Below, piece by piece: positions 43,663 to 51,399 of a stretch of DNA of 64,000 nt (position 1 is the first letter of the stretch; each line of letters starts with the position of its first letter). Made by a program: the position numbers and the translations under genes. Source of the stretch: Gemmatimonadota bacterium (GTDB lineage Bacteria; Latescibacterota; UBA2968; UBA8231). Below the pieces are notes generated by a model. That model searched no databases. It was not told the origin of the DNA and was given only the letters and a program-made list of their open reading frames with translations. The DNA lies in assembly GCA_009841115.1 (NCBI GenBank), contig VXML01000030.1, positions 126,438 to 190,437 of the forward strand. The letters are read 5' to 3'.

Positions 43663-44622
43663 ATGGAACGCTTACGCAAACTCATGCGGCACAACGACGC
43701 GGGGATCGCCTTGTCGGCGGGGTTGCTGTTTGTGGGATGTGCGCTCAGCTCGGAGAGCTTTCTGTCGGCGTACAATCTCTTCAATATCTCCCGGATTGTT
43801 GCGTTCTCCGTGTTGGTGGCGTTAGCTCAGGCGCTGGTGCTGGTCGCTGGGGGGATGAATCTGTCCGTGGGGGCCATTGGCGGCTTGGCGACCATTACTA
43901 CTGGATACTGCATTCAGGTGTTGGGTTTGCCGGGGTGGTTAGCAGCGTTGGTGGCGCTGGGGATTGGAGGTGTGGCTGGGTGGGTCAACGGAGTCATCAT
44001 TACGCGGTTGCAGATCAATTCCTTTATCGCCACGCTGGCCACGCTTTTTGTCTTTACAGGGCTAGTGCATGGGTTTTCCGAAGGCTACGCCTATACGGAT
44101 ATTCCGCGAGAATTCACGTTTTTGGGACGGCAGAAGTTTTTGGGGCTGTCGAATTTGTTCTGGACTATGGGGCTGGTATTGCTGGCGACGCACTACGCAT
44201 TCCGGCACACGGTTTTCGGGCGGCGGCTGTTGGCGACTGGGGGGAATCAGGAGGCGGCTCGGCTGGCGGGGATCAATACCGACCGGATGATTTTGCTGTC
44301 GCACGTGCTGTCGGGTGGAGTGGGGGCGCTGGCCGCAGTGTTGTGGGTCTCGCGGATGGGCTCGGCGCAACCGGCGACGGGTAAGGACTGGCTGATCACG
44401 AGTTTTGCGGTGGCTATTGTCGGCGGGACTGGGCTGGCGGGCGGGCGCATCTCGGCGCTGGGCTTGCTGTTGGGGGCGGTTATCATCGTCCTCATCAAGA
44501 ACGGCTTGGTGATGCTGGAGGCCAACGTCTATTACGAACAGGCGTTTTTGGGGTCGATTATCCTGTTGGCCGTGGTGGTGAGCCGGGTGCGGGATTTGTA
44601 TGGGGGGAGGAGTGGAGGTTAA
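43663..44622 (+). CDS. Sugar ABC transporter permease (RbsC-like)
   Basis: This is a 319-residue permease of the CUT2 class with eight to ten hydrophobic segments. The typical motif is LVLVAGGMNLSVGAIGGL near the N-terminus, with GGNQEAARLAGINTDR as the cytoplasmic coupling loop. The ATG at 43663 lies 2 bases after the ATPase stop, without its own clear ribosome site, so translation is probably coupled. A single permease gene implies a homodimer. Its stop overlaps the converging hicB-like gene in a shared TTAA. Confidence 0.9.
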   Translation: MERLRKLMRHNDAGIALSAGLLFVGCALSSESFLSAYNLFNISRIVAFSVLVALAQALVLVAGGMNLSVGAIGGLATITTGYCIQVLGLPGWLAALVALGIGGVAGWVNGVIITRLQINSFIATLATLFVFTGLVHGFSEGYAYTDIPREFTFLGRQKFLGLSNLFWTMGLVLLATHYAFRHTVFGRRLLATGGNQEAARLAGINTDRMILLSHVLSGGVGALAAVLWVSRMGSAQPATGKDWLITSFAVAIVGGTGLAGGRISALGLLLGAVIIVLIKNGLVMLEANVYYEQAFLGSIILLAVVVSRVRDLYGGRSGG

Positions 44623-44819
44623 TACGGTTTGATGCCGTCTTCCTCACAGGACTTGAGGTACTCGTCGATGGAGCGGTGGAACTCGCGCCGAATCCCCTCG
44701 ACGTCGGTTGCCTCAAAGGTGGCAATCGAATAAGCACCGCTGTTGACGATTCGTCCGTGAAGATGTCCCACGGAATCGTCGAATTCGATCTCAGCAGCGT
44801 ATCCCTTGTATTTCATCAT
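44619..44819 (-). CDS. HicB-family antitoxin-like protein, no HicA partner
   Basis: This is a 66-residue protein. The partial HicB fold is clear: MMKYKGYAAEIEFDDSVGHL, then HGRIVNSG, FEATDVEGIRREFHRSIDEYL and KSCEEDGIKPY. It matches the short RNase-H-like HicB core, but the C-terminal DNA-binding helix or strand extension is missing. A HicA toxin would normally lie directly next to it. Neither strand of 44820-45126 encodes one, so this is an orphan or a degraded system. A perfect inverted repeat lies 17 bases before the start, on the side of its promoter. Confidence 0.75.
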   Translation of the reverse strand: MMKYKGYAAEIEFDDSVGHLHGRIVNSGAYSIATFEATDVEGIRREFHRSIDEYLKSCEEDGIKPY

Positions 44820-44835
44820 AGCTTGATTCCTACGG

Positions 44836-44859
44836 CATGGTACTCAACGAAGTACCATG
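44836..44859. promoter_or_regulatory. Inverted repeat upstream of hicB, candidate operator
   Basis: CATGGTACT (44836-44844) and AGTACCATG (44851-44859) are perfect reverse complements around a 6-base spacer. The element lies 17 bases upstream of the hicB start, where antitoxins of this type normally bind their own promoter. No T tract follows on either strand, so a terminator is unlikely. Confidence 0.45.
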
Positions 44860-45048
44860 ATGCAAATTGGGGTAGTGGTACATTTTGAAATTATCTTGGC
44901 TTTCACGATTGGGCTATTGTATCTTCGTTGTTGCCATCACCATAGCAGAGGCCGACTTGGTCGGGTCTCCTGCTGAATACAATAGCCGTATCGTTACTCT
45001 AGGGTAGCTCCCTATGACGCGAAGCGGTAAATAAGTAGGACCGTCCCG
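44860..45048. other. Gene-free stretch with a second imperfect hairpin
   Basis: No frame with a credible start or family is seen here. AGCAGAGGCCGAC (44944-44956) can pair imperfectly with GTCGGGTCTCCTGCT (44960-44974). It shares the words GCAGAGG and GTCGGGT with the larger hairpin at 45049-45122, which suggests two related copies of a structured element. Confidence 0.4.
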
Positions 45049-45122
45049 CACCTCTGCGTGGTGGTGGCAAGGCCCGGCTCTTAGTCGAGTCGGGTAAAAT
45101 GCCACCATTTACAGCAGAGGTG
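45049..45122 (+). promoter_or_regulatory. Long hairpin that includes the ribosome binding site of the next gene
   Basis: Three nested stems pair: CACCTCTGC (45049-45057) with GCAGAGGTG (45114-45122), TGGTGGCA (45062-45069) with TGCCACCA (45100-45107), and CCCGGCTC (45073-45080) with GAGTCGGG (45087-45094), closing on a 6-base loop. The ATG at 45127 follows 4 bases later. The only purine-rich ribosome site, AGAGGTG, lies in the outer 3' arm, so the folded RNA would hide it. This is a candidate translational control leader. Confidence 0.6.
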
Positions 45123-45126
45123 CCCC

Positions 45127-45459
45127 ATGTTCCGCCCGTGCGTCTTTCTAGTCGCCATTTTCTGCCTAGTCACTTGTTCCTCCGAAAAATCACCCGCCGC
45201 TTTAGCTGATAAAGCATCTATTTATGCCGAGTGCGTAACCATGCCGGTTGACGAACTACTCGGTGATGTGAATGCCCACCTAAGACAGGTTAAAGCCTTC
45301 TATAAGGAGCACGATCTACATCAGACGGAGCGAGGTAAGGAGATCACTAAGAGTGTCAACGAGATTTACGAGCTAGTTTACGAGCGTAGATATGAGCTGC
45401 TAGTTGAAGCCTGCCAATGTGCGCGGGAACTAGTCGATTCGATGCTAACACGGGAGTAG
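45127..45459 (+). CDS. Small lipoprotein of unknown function
   Basis: This is a 110-residue protein with the lipoprotein signal MFRPCVFLVAIFCLVTC (LVTC lipobox, lipidated Cys at 17). The rest is helical and charged (KEHDLHQTERGKEITKSVNE, ELVYERRYELLVEACQCAREL), with two cysteines near the C-terminus. I recognise no family. It is preceded by a long hairpin overlapping its ribosome site and followed by an antitoxin remnant, inside the accessory island. Confidence 0.6.
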   Translation: MFRPCVFLVAIFCLVTCSSEKSPAALADKASIYAECVTMPVDELLGDVNAHLRQVKAFYKEHDLHQTERGKEITKSVNEIYELVYERRYELLVEACQCARELVDSMLTRE

Positions 45460-45480
45460 ATAACGGCTTATATTGAGGAT

Positions 45481-45657
45481 ATGAAACCGCCTAAGCGTCC
45501 CTCGCCCTTCTGTCCTCGAATACCCACATTAAAGCGGCTGCCTTTCGCCGTCCAGGCACCGAATACTACCACCGTCAAGGCGATGAAGGAATTGGACGAG
45601 GGCAAGGGTAAGCGCTTCGGCAGCGCCGAGGAACTGTTCCAAGACCTCGGGGTCTGA
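45481..45657 (+). pseudogene. RelB/DinJ-type antitoxin remnant (C-terminal part only)
   Basis: This is a 58-codon frame from ATG 45481. The last about 38 residues (LPFAVQAPNTTTVKAMKEL, then RFGSAEELFQDLGV) match the C-terminal half of RelB/DinJ-type antitoxins, where LPF-V-PN-T-A-E is typical. The first 20 residues, rich in Pro and Arg, do not resemble the ribbon-helix-helix part, and no toxin gene follows. It is most likely a truncated remnant, though a short expressed peptide cannot be excluded. Confidence 0.55.
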
Positions 45658-45731
45658 CGTGCTGATTCCGGTTCGCTCTACGCACTTCGAGCACGCGGAG
45701 ACAAGAGCTAACTAAAAAGCGAGGCCCTAAT

Positions 45732-46766
45732 ATGTACCACCAATTAGACCTCATCACTCTCAAGTCTGGTGAAGCTGTACAAGCTGGCGTCGTACAAGGC
45801 CCTGATCTCGACTGGTCCGAGCGCGTCGAGACCCTTTTGAGCCACAAAGGCCCGTCTTGGCGCTGGGGCAACGAACAGGTGTTGCGCACCGAGACCGGCC
45901 TCGATGTCTTCTTTTACCTGCTACACCGCGATGGCGATCCCTTTGCCAATATAATGACCATTGAATATCGCGGCGTGGGGCTGCTCGGCCACGTGTACAC
46001 CCGTCCCGAAGACCGCCGCCAAGGCGCTGCCATACAGCTAATGGCTTGCCTCATGGAGCACTTTAGGCAGCGCGGTGGCCAAGCCCTATTCTTGGGCACG
46101 GGCTACGATACGCCGCCTTATCACATTTATCGGGTCAATGGCTTTGCCGGGGTCGAGCCTGAAAGCGGTTATATGGATTATTACAGTACCTCGCAGGACG
46201 AATTCGATACGGCTTACTTCGCTGTGGGTTCCACGGCCATAGAACCGGTTGGCTGGCTTCACTGGCCCGTTTCGATCCCTCTATTTTTGGGTGATTTTCC
46301 CGGCGTCGTGCGCGGCGCTGGCTTGGGTGTATGGGGTCGCCGCTCTACCGAGGGGCCTTTGCTGCCCTTGCTGCAGGATTGTTTGGAACGCGACGCAAAC
46401 GACCTTCCGCCTCGCGCTCTGGCTCTGGTGCAACAGGAAACCCGCGCCGTGGTGGGCTGGGCGATGTGGTCCGATCATCCACTGTGGCCCGATGCCTGTT
46501 TGGTTGACTTGTATTGCCATCCGGCTTTTTGGGATGAGGGAGCCGCCTTGCTTCAGGCGCTAGAGCTACCGGAGAGCCATACGTGCTTGGCCTATTGTGA
46601 CGCTGGGTTGCAACCCAAAGCTACTGCCCTGACTGCGGCTGGCTTCTGTTGCAGTGCTGCTTTAAACCAGCGGGTCGCTGCTAATCGGGCGCAAACGGGT
46701 TGGGTGGATGTCGAGGTGTGGGAAAACAAGGGGAGTTTTCAAGCCGACGGATCGGTGGTGCACTGA
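45732..46766 (+). CDS. GNAT-family acetyltransferase-like protein, possibly double domain
   Basis: This is a 344-residue protein. Residues about 85-140 carry the GNAT core: GVGLLGHVYTRPEDRRQGAA with the acyl-CoA loop RRQGAA, then MEHFRQRGGQALFLGTG and YRVNGFAGV. The C-terminal half has a second, weaker repeat (ALVQQETRAVVGWAMW, LVDLYCHPAFWDEGAALL, GFCCSAALNQ), suggesting a tandem GNAT with a decayed acceptor half. The substrate is unknown. Its TGA overlaps the next gene's ATG (TGATG), so both are probably translated together. Confidence 0.72.
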   Translation: MYHQLDLITLKSGEAVQAGVVQGPDLDWSERVETLLSHKGPSWRWGNEQVLRTETGLDVFFYLLHRDGDPFANIMTIEYRGVGLLGHVYTRPEDRRQGAAIQLMACLMEHFRQRGGQALFLGTGYDTPPYHIYRVNGFAGVEPESGYMDYYSTSQDEFDTAYFAVGSTAIEPVGWLHWPVSIPLFLGDFPGVVRGAGLGVWGRRSTEGPLLPLLQDCLERDANDLPPRALALVQQETRAVVGWAMWSDHPLWPDACLVDLYCHPAFWDEGAALLQALELPESHTCLAYCDAGLQPKATALTAAGFCCSAALNQRVAANRAQTGWVDVEVWENKGSFQADGSVVH

Positions 46767-47104
46767 TGATACTCTATTTGTCGGGTCGGGATACGGATGA
46801 TTTGCTGATGGTGTTGGAAGGGGTGGAGGGTGTGGTGTTCAAACGGAGCGACGAGCGGAAGAAGCGAAAGTACTTTGAAAAGGGGGCGCGCAAGGATTCG
46901 ATGGGCGAGGTTTCGGCGAAGGTGTTTCTCGGTAGCGGCGTCGAGGCGAAGGCGCGAGCGGCGGCGCGGGAGATCGTGGTTGAGGGCGTGCGGTCGAAGC
47001 AGGTTGCGGTTGTGATAAAAGGAGAGGGGAATGCGGAGATCTCGTTGGCCGGGCCGAATCCTGACGAGGGGCAATTACAGGCGTTGGCCGATCGGTTAAT
47101 GTAG
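46766..47104 (+). CDS. Hypothetical protein translationally coupled to the GNAT gene
   Basis: This is a 112-residue protein whose ATG shares a base with the upstream stop (TGATG at 46764-46768). A basic central stretch (KRSDERKKRKYFEKGARK) is followed by an alpha/beta pattern (EAKARAAAREIVVEGVRSKQ, VAVVIKGEGNAEISLAG). There is no signal peptide or membrane segment. I recognise no family. The coupling suggests it works with the acetyltransferase, perhaps as its substrate or regulator, which is inference. Confidence 0.6.
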   Translation: MILYLSGRDTDDLLMVLEGVEGVVFKRSDERKKRKYFEKGARKDSMGEVSAKVFLGSGVEAKARAAAREIVVEGVRSKQVAVVIKGEGNAEISLAGPNPDEGQLQALADRLM

Positions 47105-47177
47105 AATGGGCTCCTATTTTCGCCTGCGGCGAATAACGAACCCAAACGTGCTACAGTCAGACGAAGAAGAAGCTATT

Positions 47178-47342
47178 ATGGCAAAGACTGAAGTTGTCCG
47201 GGCGCGTATCAATCCGGAGCTAAAGCGCAATGTCGAGCTACCGAATGAGGAAACCCGAGACGTTTTTGAAAAGACGGATCGATGGGAAGAATTGGTCGAG
47301 TGTAAAGACGCTGATGACATGTTTGAGAAGCTCAACATTTGA
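47178..47342 (+). pseudogene. RelB/DinJ-type antitoxin with internal deletion
   Basis: This is a 54-codon frame from ATG 47178. It joins the typical antitoxin N-terminus (MAKTEVVRARINPELKRN) directly to the typical C-terminus (VELPNEETRDVFEKTDRWEE, then DADDMFEKLNI). The roughly 35 residues normally between them, which complete the ribbon-helix-helix core and the linker, are missing without loss of frame. No toxin gene follows. It may be a decayed antitoxin or a shortened toxin-binding peptide. Confidence 0.6.
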
Positions 47343-47507
47343 TGCGGCATCTTTTTATTTTTAAGACTTAGTTCGATTTTTATCCATATTACGTAGCATA
47401 CAAGCCATCCTCAATCACACCCATTTCCAAGCTAATGTTGATTAAAAAGCGAACCATGTCACTACTTTTCAATAAGGAGTTTTTCGGCAATCAGATGGAG
47501 GGGACCT
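47343..47507. other. AT-rich gap before the helicase-nuclease gene
   Basis: There is no credible coding frame. The base composition is clearly AT-richer than the left two thirds of the window. GGAGGGG (47497-47503) is the ribosome site for the ATG at 47508. No promoter boxes with good spacing were found, although the promoter is expected here. Confidence 0.4.
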
Positions 47508-50500
47508 ATGTCCGATGACCGTGAACGGCCCGGGCCGCTTACGTTGATCCGTCCTCTCGGGACGCCAGGTTTGCCGAATGCATATGAACGGCCGCTTAAA
47601 CGAGAAGTTTCATTGAACCTATCAGCCGATGCAGATATTCCTGATCGCTTCATTACGGCACTCGGAGAGATAATCCGAGAAATGAAGACAGTTGGAACGG
47701 GCCAGAAACGCTATAGGCTTAAGAAAGGTCGTCGCGGCGAGGCCGCAGGCAACGACATTCTCTACCATTTTCCTTTTACCGACGAGGTGGAGCTATTTGG
47801 GGAAGCTCAGATCGAGATTCGAGTAGATCAGCGGCGGGTCGAAGGAACAATCGTGTCGATTGGAGCTGGCCATCTAGTCTTGGCCCTGAAGAAGGACATC
47901 GGCAACGAGGTGCGCTCTGCGGAGCTTCTAATTTATGCAACCGCCTTTCTGGAGGCACTCAAGGAGAAAATCGAAGCTGTCGATAAAGGAGAAATCACGC
48001 TCAACCGCAGCCTCGCTGACGCGGTGGTCCAGCCAGGTGCTTTACCAAAAAGGCCCGCTCGTCCAATTCGGGCGAATGACGATTCTGGACTAGATGACAG
48101 TCAGCGTAAAGCCTACCAGAATGCACTTAGAGAGGCGCTAACGTTCATTTGGGGGCCTCCCGGTTGTGGTAAAACTATGACGTTAAGCGCGATTGTGCGC
48201 TCGGCGTTTAATAGCGGAAAGCGAACGTTGATCTGCTCCAATACGAACAAGGCCGTAGATCAAGTTCTCTATAAGATATGCGAAACACTTACCCATGAGC
48301 ACCCTGCCATGGAGGAGGGTAAAGTTGTTCGTTTAGGTCGAGTCGCCGATGACAAACTAGAGTCCGAATATCGCAAATATGTAGTAATCGACGAGATTGT
48401 AGAGCGGCACTCAGCCGAGCTAAAAGAAAAAAAGAGTCAACTTGAGGCAGAGATTGCACGGATCGATGCCGAAGCTCAGAACGCACAACAATGTCTTGCT
48501 AGGTTCAAAGCTCTCGACGAAGCAGAGCAGCGTGTCGAAATGGAGATGGAAAACGTCAACCAAATTGCCTATAAAGGTCAAGTCTTACAGAAAGAATTGT
48601 CACACAACTCTAATGGTAGAGACGAACTAGCCGCCGAACTGAAACTCTACGGTAGCGGGATATTCAAATTCTTCCGCCGTAGCAAGGAAGCGATTCAAGC
48701 CGATATTCAACGTAATGAGATGGAGTGCCGACAGGTCGAGACGCGCATCAGAGAGCTGAAGGGGCAATATGCGACGGCTCGTCAGCGCTTCGAACAGGCG
48801 AGGCAGACGCGCGATGGTCTCCGATGCGCTGTGGCCGGTGGAGATAGGACGAGCACGCAGGCCACCATCAACGAAGCCAAACAAAAACGCGAAGGGTTGG
48901 TCGTCAAGATACGCGAAACAGAGGCGGAGATCGTAGCCCTCCGAAAGACAGTGCTAAGAGATGCAAGAATCGTTGGATCGACCTGTACTACAGCGTATCT
49001 CACAAAGAAAATAGGCCAATTTGACTTGGTTATCGTTGACGAGGCATCAATGGTCCTCCGGCCGGAGGTATGGTTCTCGGCTGGTCTGGCACGCGAGCGA
49101 GTGGTGATTTCGGGCGATTTTCGTCAGATACCACCTATTGTGACGACCCAGCAGGAGGCAATCTTCCAAGAGCTAGGGCTTGATTCCTTCACTGCAACGG
49201 AACGGACAAAACCTGATGCTCCCGGCCTGACAATGCTGACTACACAGTATCGGATGCACCCTGAGATCTGTGGACTTATCTCAGGGGCAATGTACGAAGG
49301 TAAACTGAGGACATTCCCAACGAAAAAAAAAGTACTCGGTCGTTTGCCACCAAATCCGTTTGAAAAGCCCCTCACAATCATTGACACATCGGATCTTTGG
49401 CCATTCGAGAGCCGGAATGCTTCCTTTTCGCGCTTCAACACACTCCATGCGTTGCTCGTGAGAAAATTTGTGTGGCATTTTCGACAGAACTGTGTGATAG
49501 AGACCAATCACGATCTTGGTATCTGTACACCTTATTCCGCGCAAGCACGCCTGATCCAAAAGCTGCTTGAGGAGCATAGCCTCGATAGTTATGTGCATTG
49601 CGGAACAGTTCATCGTTTTCAAGGTGACGAACGTCGAATTGTACTGTTAGAAATTCCCGAAAGTTATGGCGGATATCGGGCTATAGGGCAACTCGTGCAG
49701 GGGGTACCGCCCGATCATGCTGGGGCACGCCTGATCAGCGTCGCGGTTAGCAGAGCGCAGGAACATTTCGTGGTGCTTGCCAATCTGACCTATCTGGACA
49801 AGCACTTGCCATCGCTCTCGCTTCTGAGAGGTATCCTGCATGAGATGCAGCAGCAGGGTCACGTTGTCCCGGTTCGGGAGCTTCTTGAGTATCCCATCGA
49901 CAGGGAGGAGGCCAGCTCTATTGACCATGTGAAGTTTGATGAAATGGCTAAGAGCATGGGTATCTTTAATGAGGAGCAGTTTGAGCGAAAACTCGCAAAC
50001 GATATTCAGTCCGCTAAAGAATCGGTTGTGCTGTTTTCCGGCTACGTAACACCAGCGCGTGTCGCTATCCTGGAAGATCTCTTGCGTTCGAGAATTTTGG
50101 CGGGCGTCAGGGTAAGATGCGTTACCCGGCCACCAAAACTAAATGGCTCCATTCCAGAATTGGCTGGTCGTAAGGCAGTAGCGATGCTGGAAAGTATTGG
50201 GGCCGTAGTGGATTTCCGCGCCAATATCCACCAGAAGGTATGTTTAATTGACAACGTGATCGTTTGGTGGGGATCTCTCAATGCACTTAGTCATATGGGG
50301 TATGCCGACGAGATGATGACGCGGATTGCAAACGATGAGTTTGCACGGGCTGTTGCGGTCCATATGTCTAAACGGCCGATTTCGGCTGAGAAAGCTCGGG
50401 CAATTGTAGCAGAGGCAGAGAATCCACGTTGTGAGCGTTGTGGTGCTCACTCGGTGTTTAAGGAGAGTCGATACGGACCGTACTTTGAATGTGAATTACG

Positions 50501-51017
50501 CTGTGGTTGGAGATGGAATGTGAAGACGGAGAAGAAGACGAAGCGGACGCACTCTAATAGCACGATGGCCGATGTTGAGTCCAGACAAAAACATGCCTCC
50601 TACTTACCGAAGCAGGAGCGGACGCCGGCTCAACCGTCCGATTTGAAAAGGCTCCAGTCGTCCGCACCTCTTCCTATGCCACCGTCGCCAGCCTCTTCCA
50701 GTCCCATAGCACAGGTTATAGCGAATAATAGCCGAACGGAGGAATTCAAAATGGAATACGAAGTCAGCAACATAGCTGCTAAACTCATCTCTACCGACGA
50801 CGAGGATGTAACAGTTGCGATTAAAGCAACCGTTAAAAACAACTCGGACAAGGAAAAAGTCTTTATTGACATCCAAGGTGTGGACACAGATGGATTTGAG
50901 ATAGAGCATCTTACCCTTATGGGAGATATTCCAATTGGTGGAACCCGAACGTTAACGATGCGGCGCTACATTGAAAGAAAGTTGTATGAGCAGATTACCC
51001 ACTGGCAAATGCAGTAG
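47508..51017 (+). CDS. SF1 (Dna2/UPF1-like) helicase fused to a PLD-family nuclease, Mokosh type II-like
   Basis: This is a 1169-residue protein. The first 190 residues form a beta-rich region, followed by an SF1 helicase core: Walker A GPPGCGKT (about residue 214), Walker B VIVDEAS (about 508), GDFRQIPP, QYRMHPEI (about 580), TVHRFQGDER (about 700) and VAVSRAQEH. A charged coiled coil of about 180 residues lies between Walker A and B. The C-terminal part has one HKD motif (HQKVCLID, then WGSLN) of phospholipase-D nucleases near 907, a zinc ribbon with CERCG and CELRCG, a low-complexity linker, and an about 85-residue beta domain at the end. Helicase plus PLD in one chain is the architecture reported for Mokosh type II antiphage proteins. 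Antiviral function here is inference. Confidence 0.85.
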   Translation: MSDDRERPGPLTLIRPLGTPGLPNAYERPLKREVSLNLSADADIPDRFITALGEIIREMKTVGTGQKRYRLKKGRRGEAAGNDILYHFPFTDEVELFGEAQIEIRVDQRRVEGTIVSIGAGHLVLALKKDIGNEVRSAELLIYATAFLEALKEKIEAVDKGEITLNRSLADAVVQPGALPKRPARPIRANDDSGLDDSQRKAYQNALREALTFIWGPPGCGKTMTLSAIVRSAFNSGKRTLICSNTNKAVDQVLYKICETLTHEHPAMEEGKVVRLGRVADDKLESEYRKYVVIDEIVERHSAELKEKKSQLEAEIARIDAEAQNAQQCLARFKALDEAEQRVEMEMENVNQIAYKGQVLQKELSHNSNGRDELAAELKLYGSGIFKFFRRSKEAIQADIQRNEMECRQVETRIRELKGQYATARQRFEQARQTRDGLRCAVAGGDRTSTQATINEAKQKREGLVVKIRETEAEIVALRKTVLRDARIVGSTCTTAYLTKKIGQFDLVIVDEASMVLRPEVWFSAGLARERVVISGDFRQIPPIVTTQQEAIFQELGLDSFTATERTKPDAPGLTMLTTQYRMHPEICGLISGAMYEGKLRTFPTKKKVLGRLPPNPFEKPLTIIDTSDLWPFESRNASFSRFNTLHALLVRKFVWHFRQNCVIETNHDLGICTPYSAQARLIQKLLEEHSLDSYVHCGTVHRFQGDERRIVLLEIPESYGGYRAIGQLVQGVPPDHAGARLISVAVSRAQEHFVVLANLTYLDKHLPSLSLLRGILHEMQQQGHVVPVRELLEYPIDREEASSIDHVKFDEMAKSMGIFNEEQFERKLANDIQSAKESVVLFSGYVTPARVAILEDLLRSRILAGVRVRCVTRPPKLNGSIPELAGRKAVAMLESIGAVVDFRANIHQKVCLIDNVIVWWGSLNALSHMGYADEMMTRIANDEFARAVAVHMSKRPISAEKARAIVAEAENPRCERCGAHSVFKESRYGPYFECELRCGWRWNVKTEKKTKRTHSNSTMADVESRQKHASYLPKQERTPAQPSDLKRLQSSAPLPMPPSPASSSPIAQVIANNSRTEEFKMEYEVSNIAAKLISTDDEDVTVAIKATVKNNSDKEKVFIDIQGVDTDGFEIEHLTLMGDIPIGGTRTLTMRRYIERKLYEQITHWQMQ

Positions 51018-51054
51018 AATCGGCTATTGCCGGATGAAAACACGCAGGGCGCAG

Positions 51055-51399
51055 ATGGAGACTAAGACCAGCGACATATATGATATAGTCTCAAGTCTTT
51101 TGACTTGTGATCCCTATAGGATCGTGCTTTTCGGATCCCATGCCTTAGGGACGGAGGAGACAGGGAGCGATATAGATTTACTGGTCATCCTCGATTCTGA
51201 GGTTATCTCACAGACCTATGAGGAAAGGATGCAAAGAAGGCTTGTAGTGAGGAAACGTATTGAGGCGATCAATAGACTAGTTCCCATTGACCTTATCGTC
51301 TATACGAAAGCCGAGTACGAGCTTCTTCAGAGGCATGGTACTTCTTTTTTAAATGAGATAGAAAGTTTAGGGAAAATATTGTATGAAAAAGCAAGCTAA
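51055..51399 (+). CDS. MNT-type nucleotidyltransferase (HEPN-MNT pair)
   Basis: This is a 114-residue protein when started at ATG 51055, which has AGGG 5 bases upstream; ATG 51034 in frame lacks a site. The minimal nucleotidyltransferase motif is complete: VLFGSHALGTEETGSDIDLLV, with GS and paired Asp, and a third Asp in VPIDLIVY. Such proteins inactivate a HEPN ribonuclease partner by AMP or poly-AMP transfer to a Tyr. It lies 37 bases after the helicase-nuclease stop on the same strand and overlaps the HEPN gene by 17 bases. Confidence 0.88.
   Translation: METKTSDIYDIVSSLLTCDPYRIVLFGSHALGTEETGSDIDLLVILDSEVISQTYEERMQRRLVVRKRIEAINRLVPIDLIVYTKAEYELLQRHGTSFLNEIESLGKILYEKAS

Noticed and set aside
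44820..45126. HicA toxin gene next to hicB
   Set aside because: Neither strand carries a frame with the HicA pattern (conserved His and Gly-rich strand); the region is mostly hairpin-forming.
45658..45731. RelE-type toxin next to the antitoxin remnant
   Set aside because: Only 74 bases separate the remnant from the GNAT gene and no reading frame fits a toxin.
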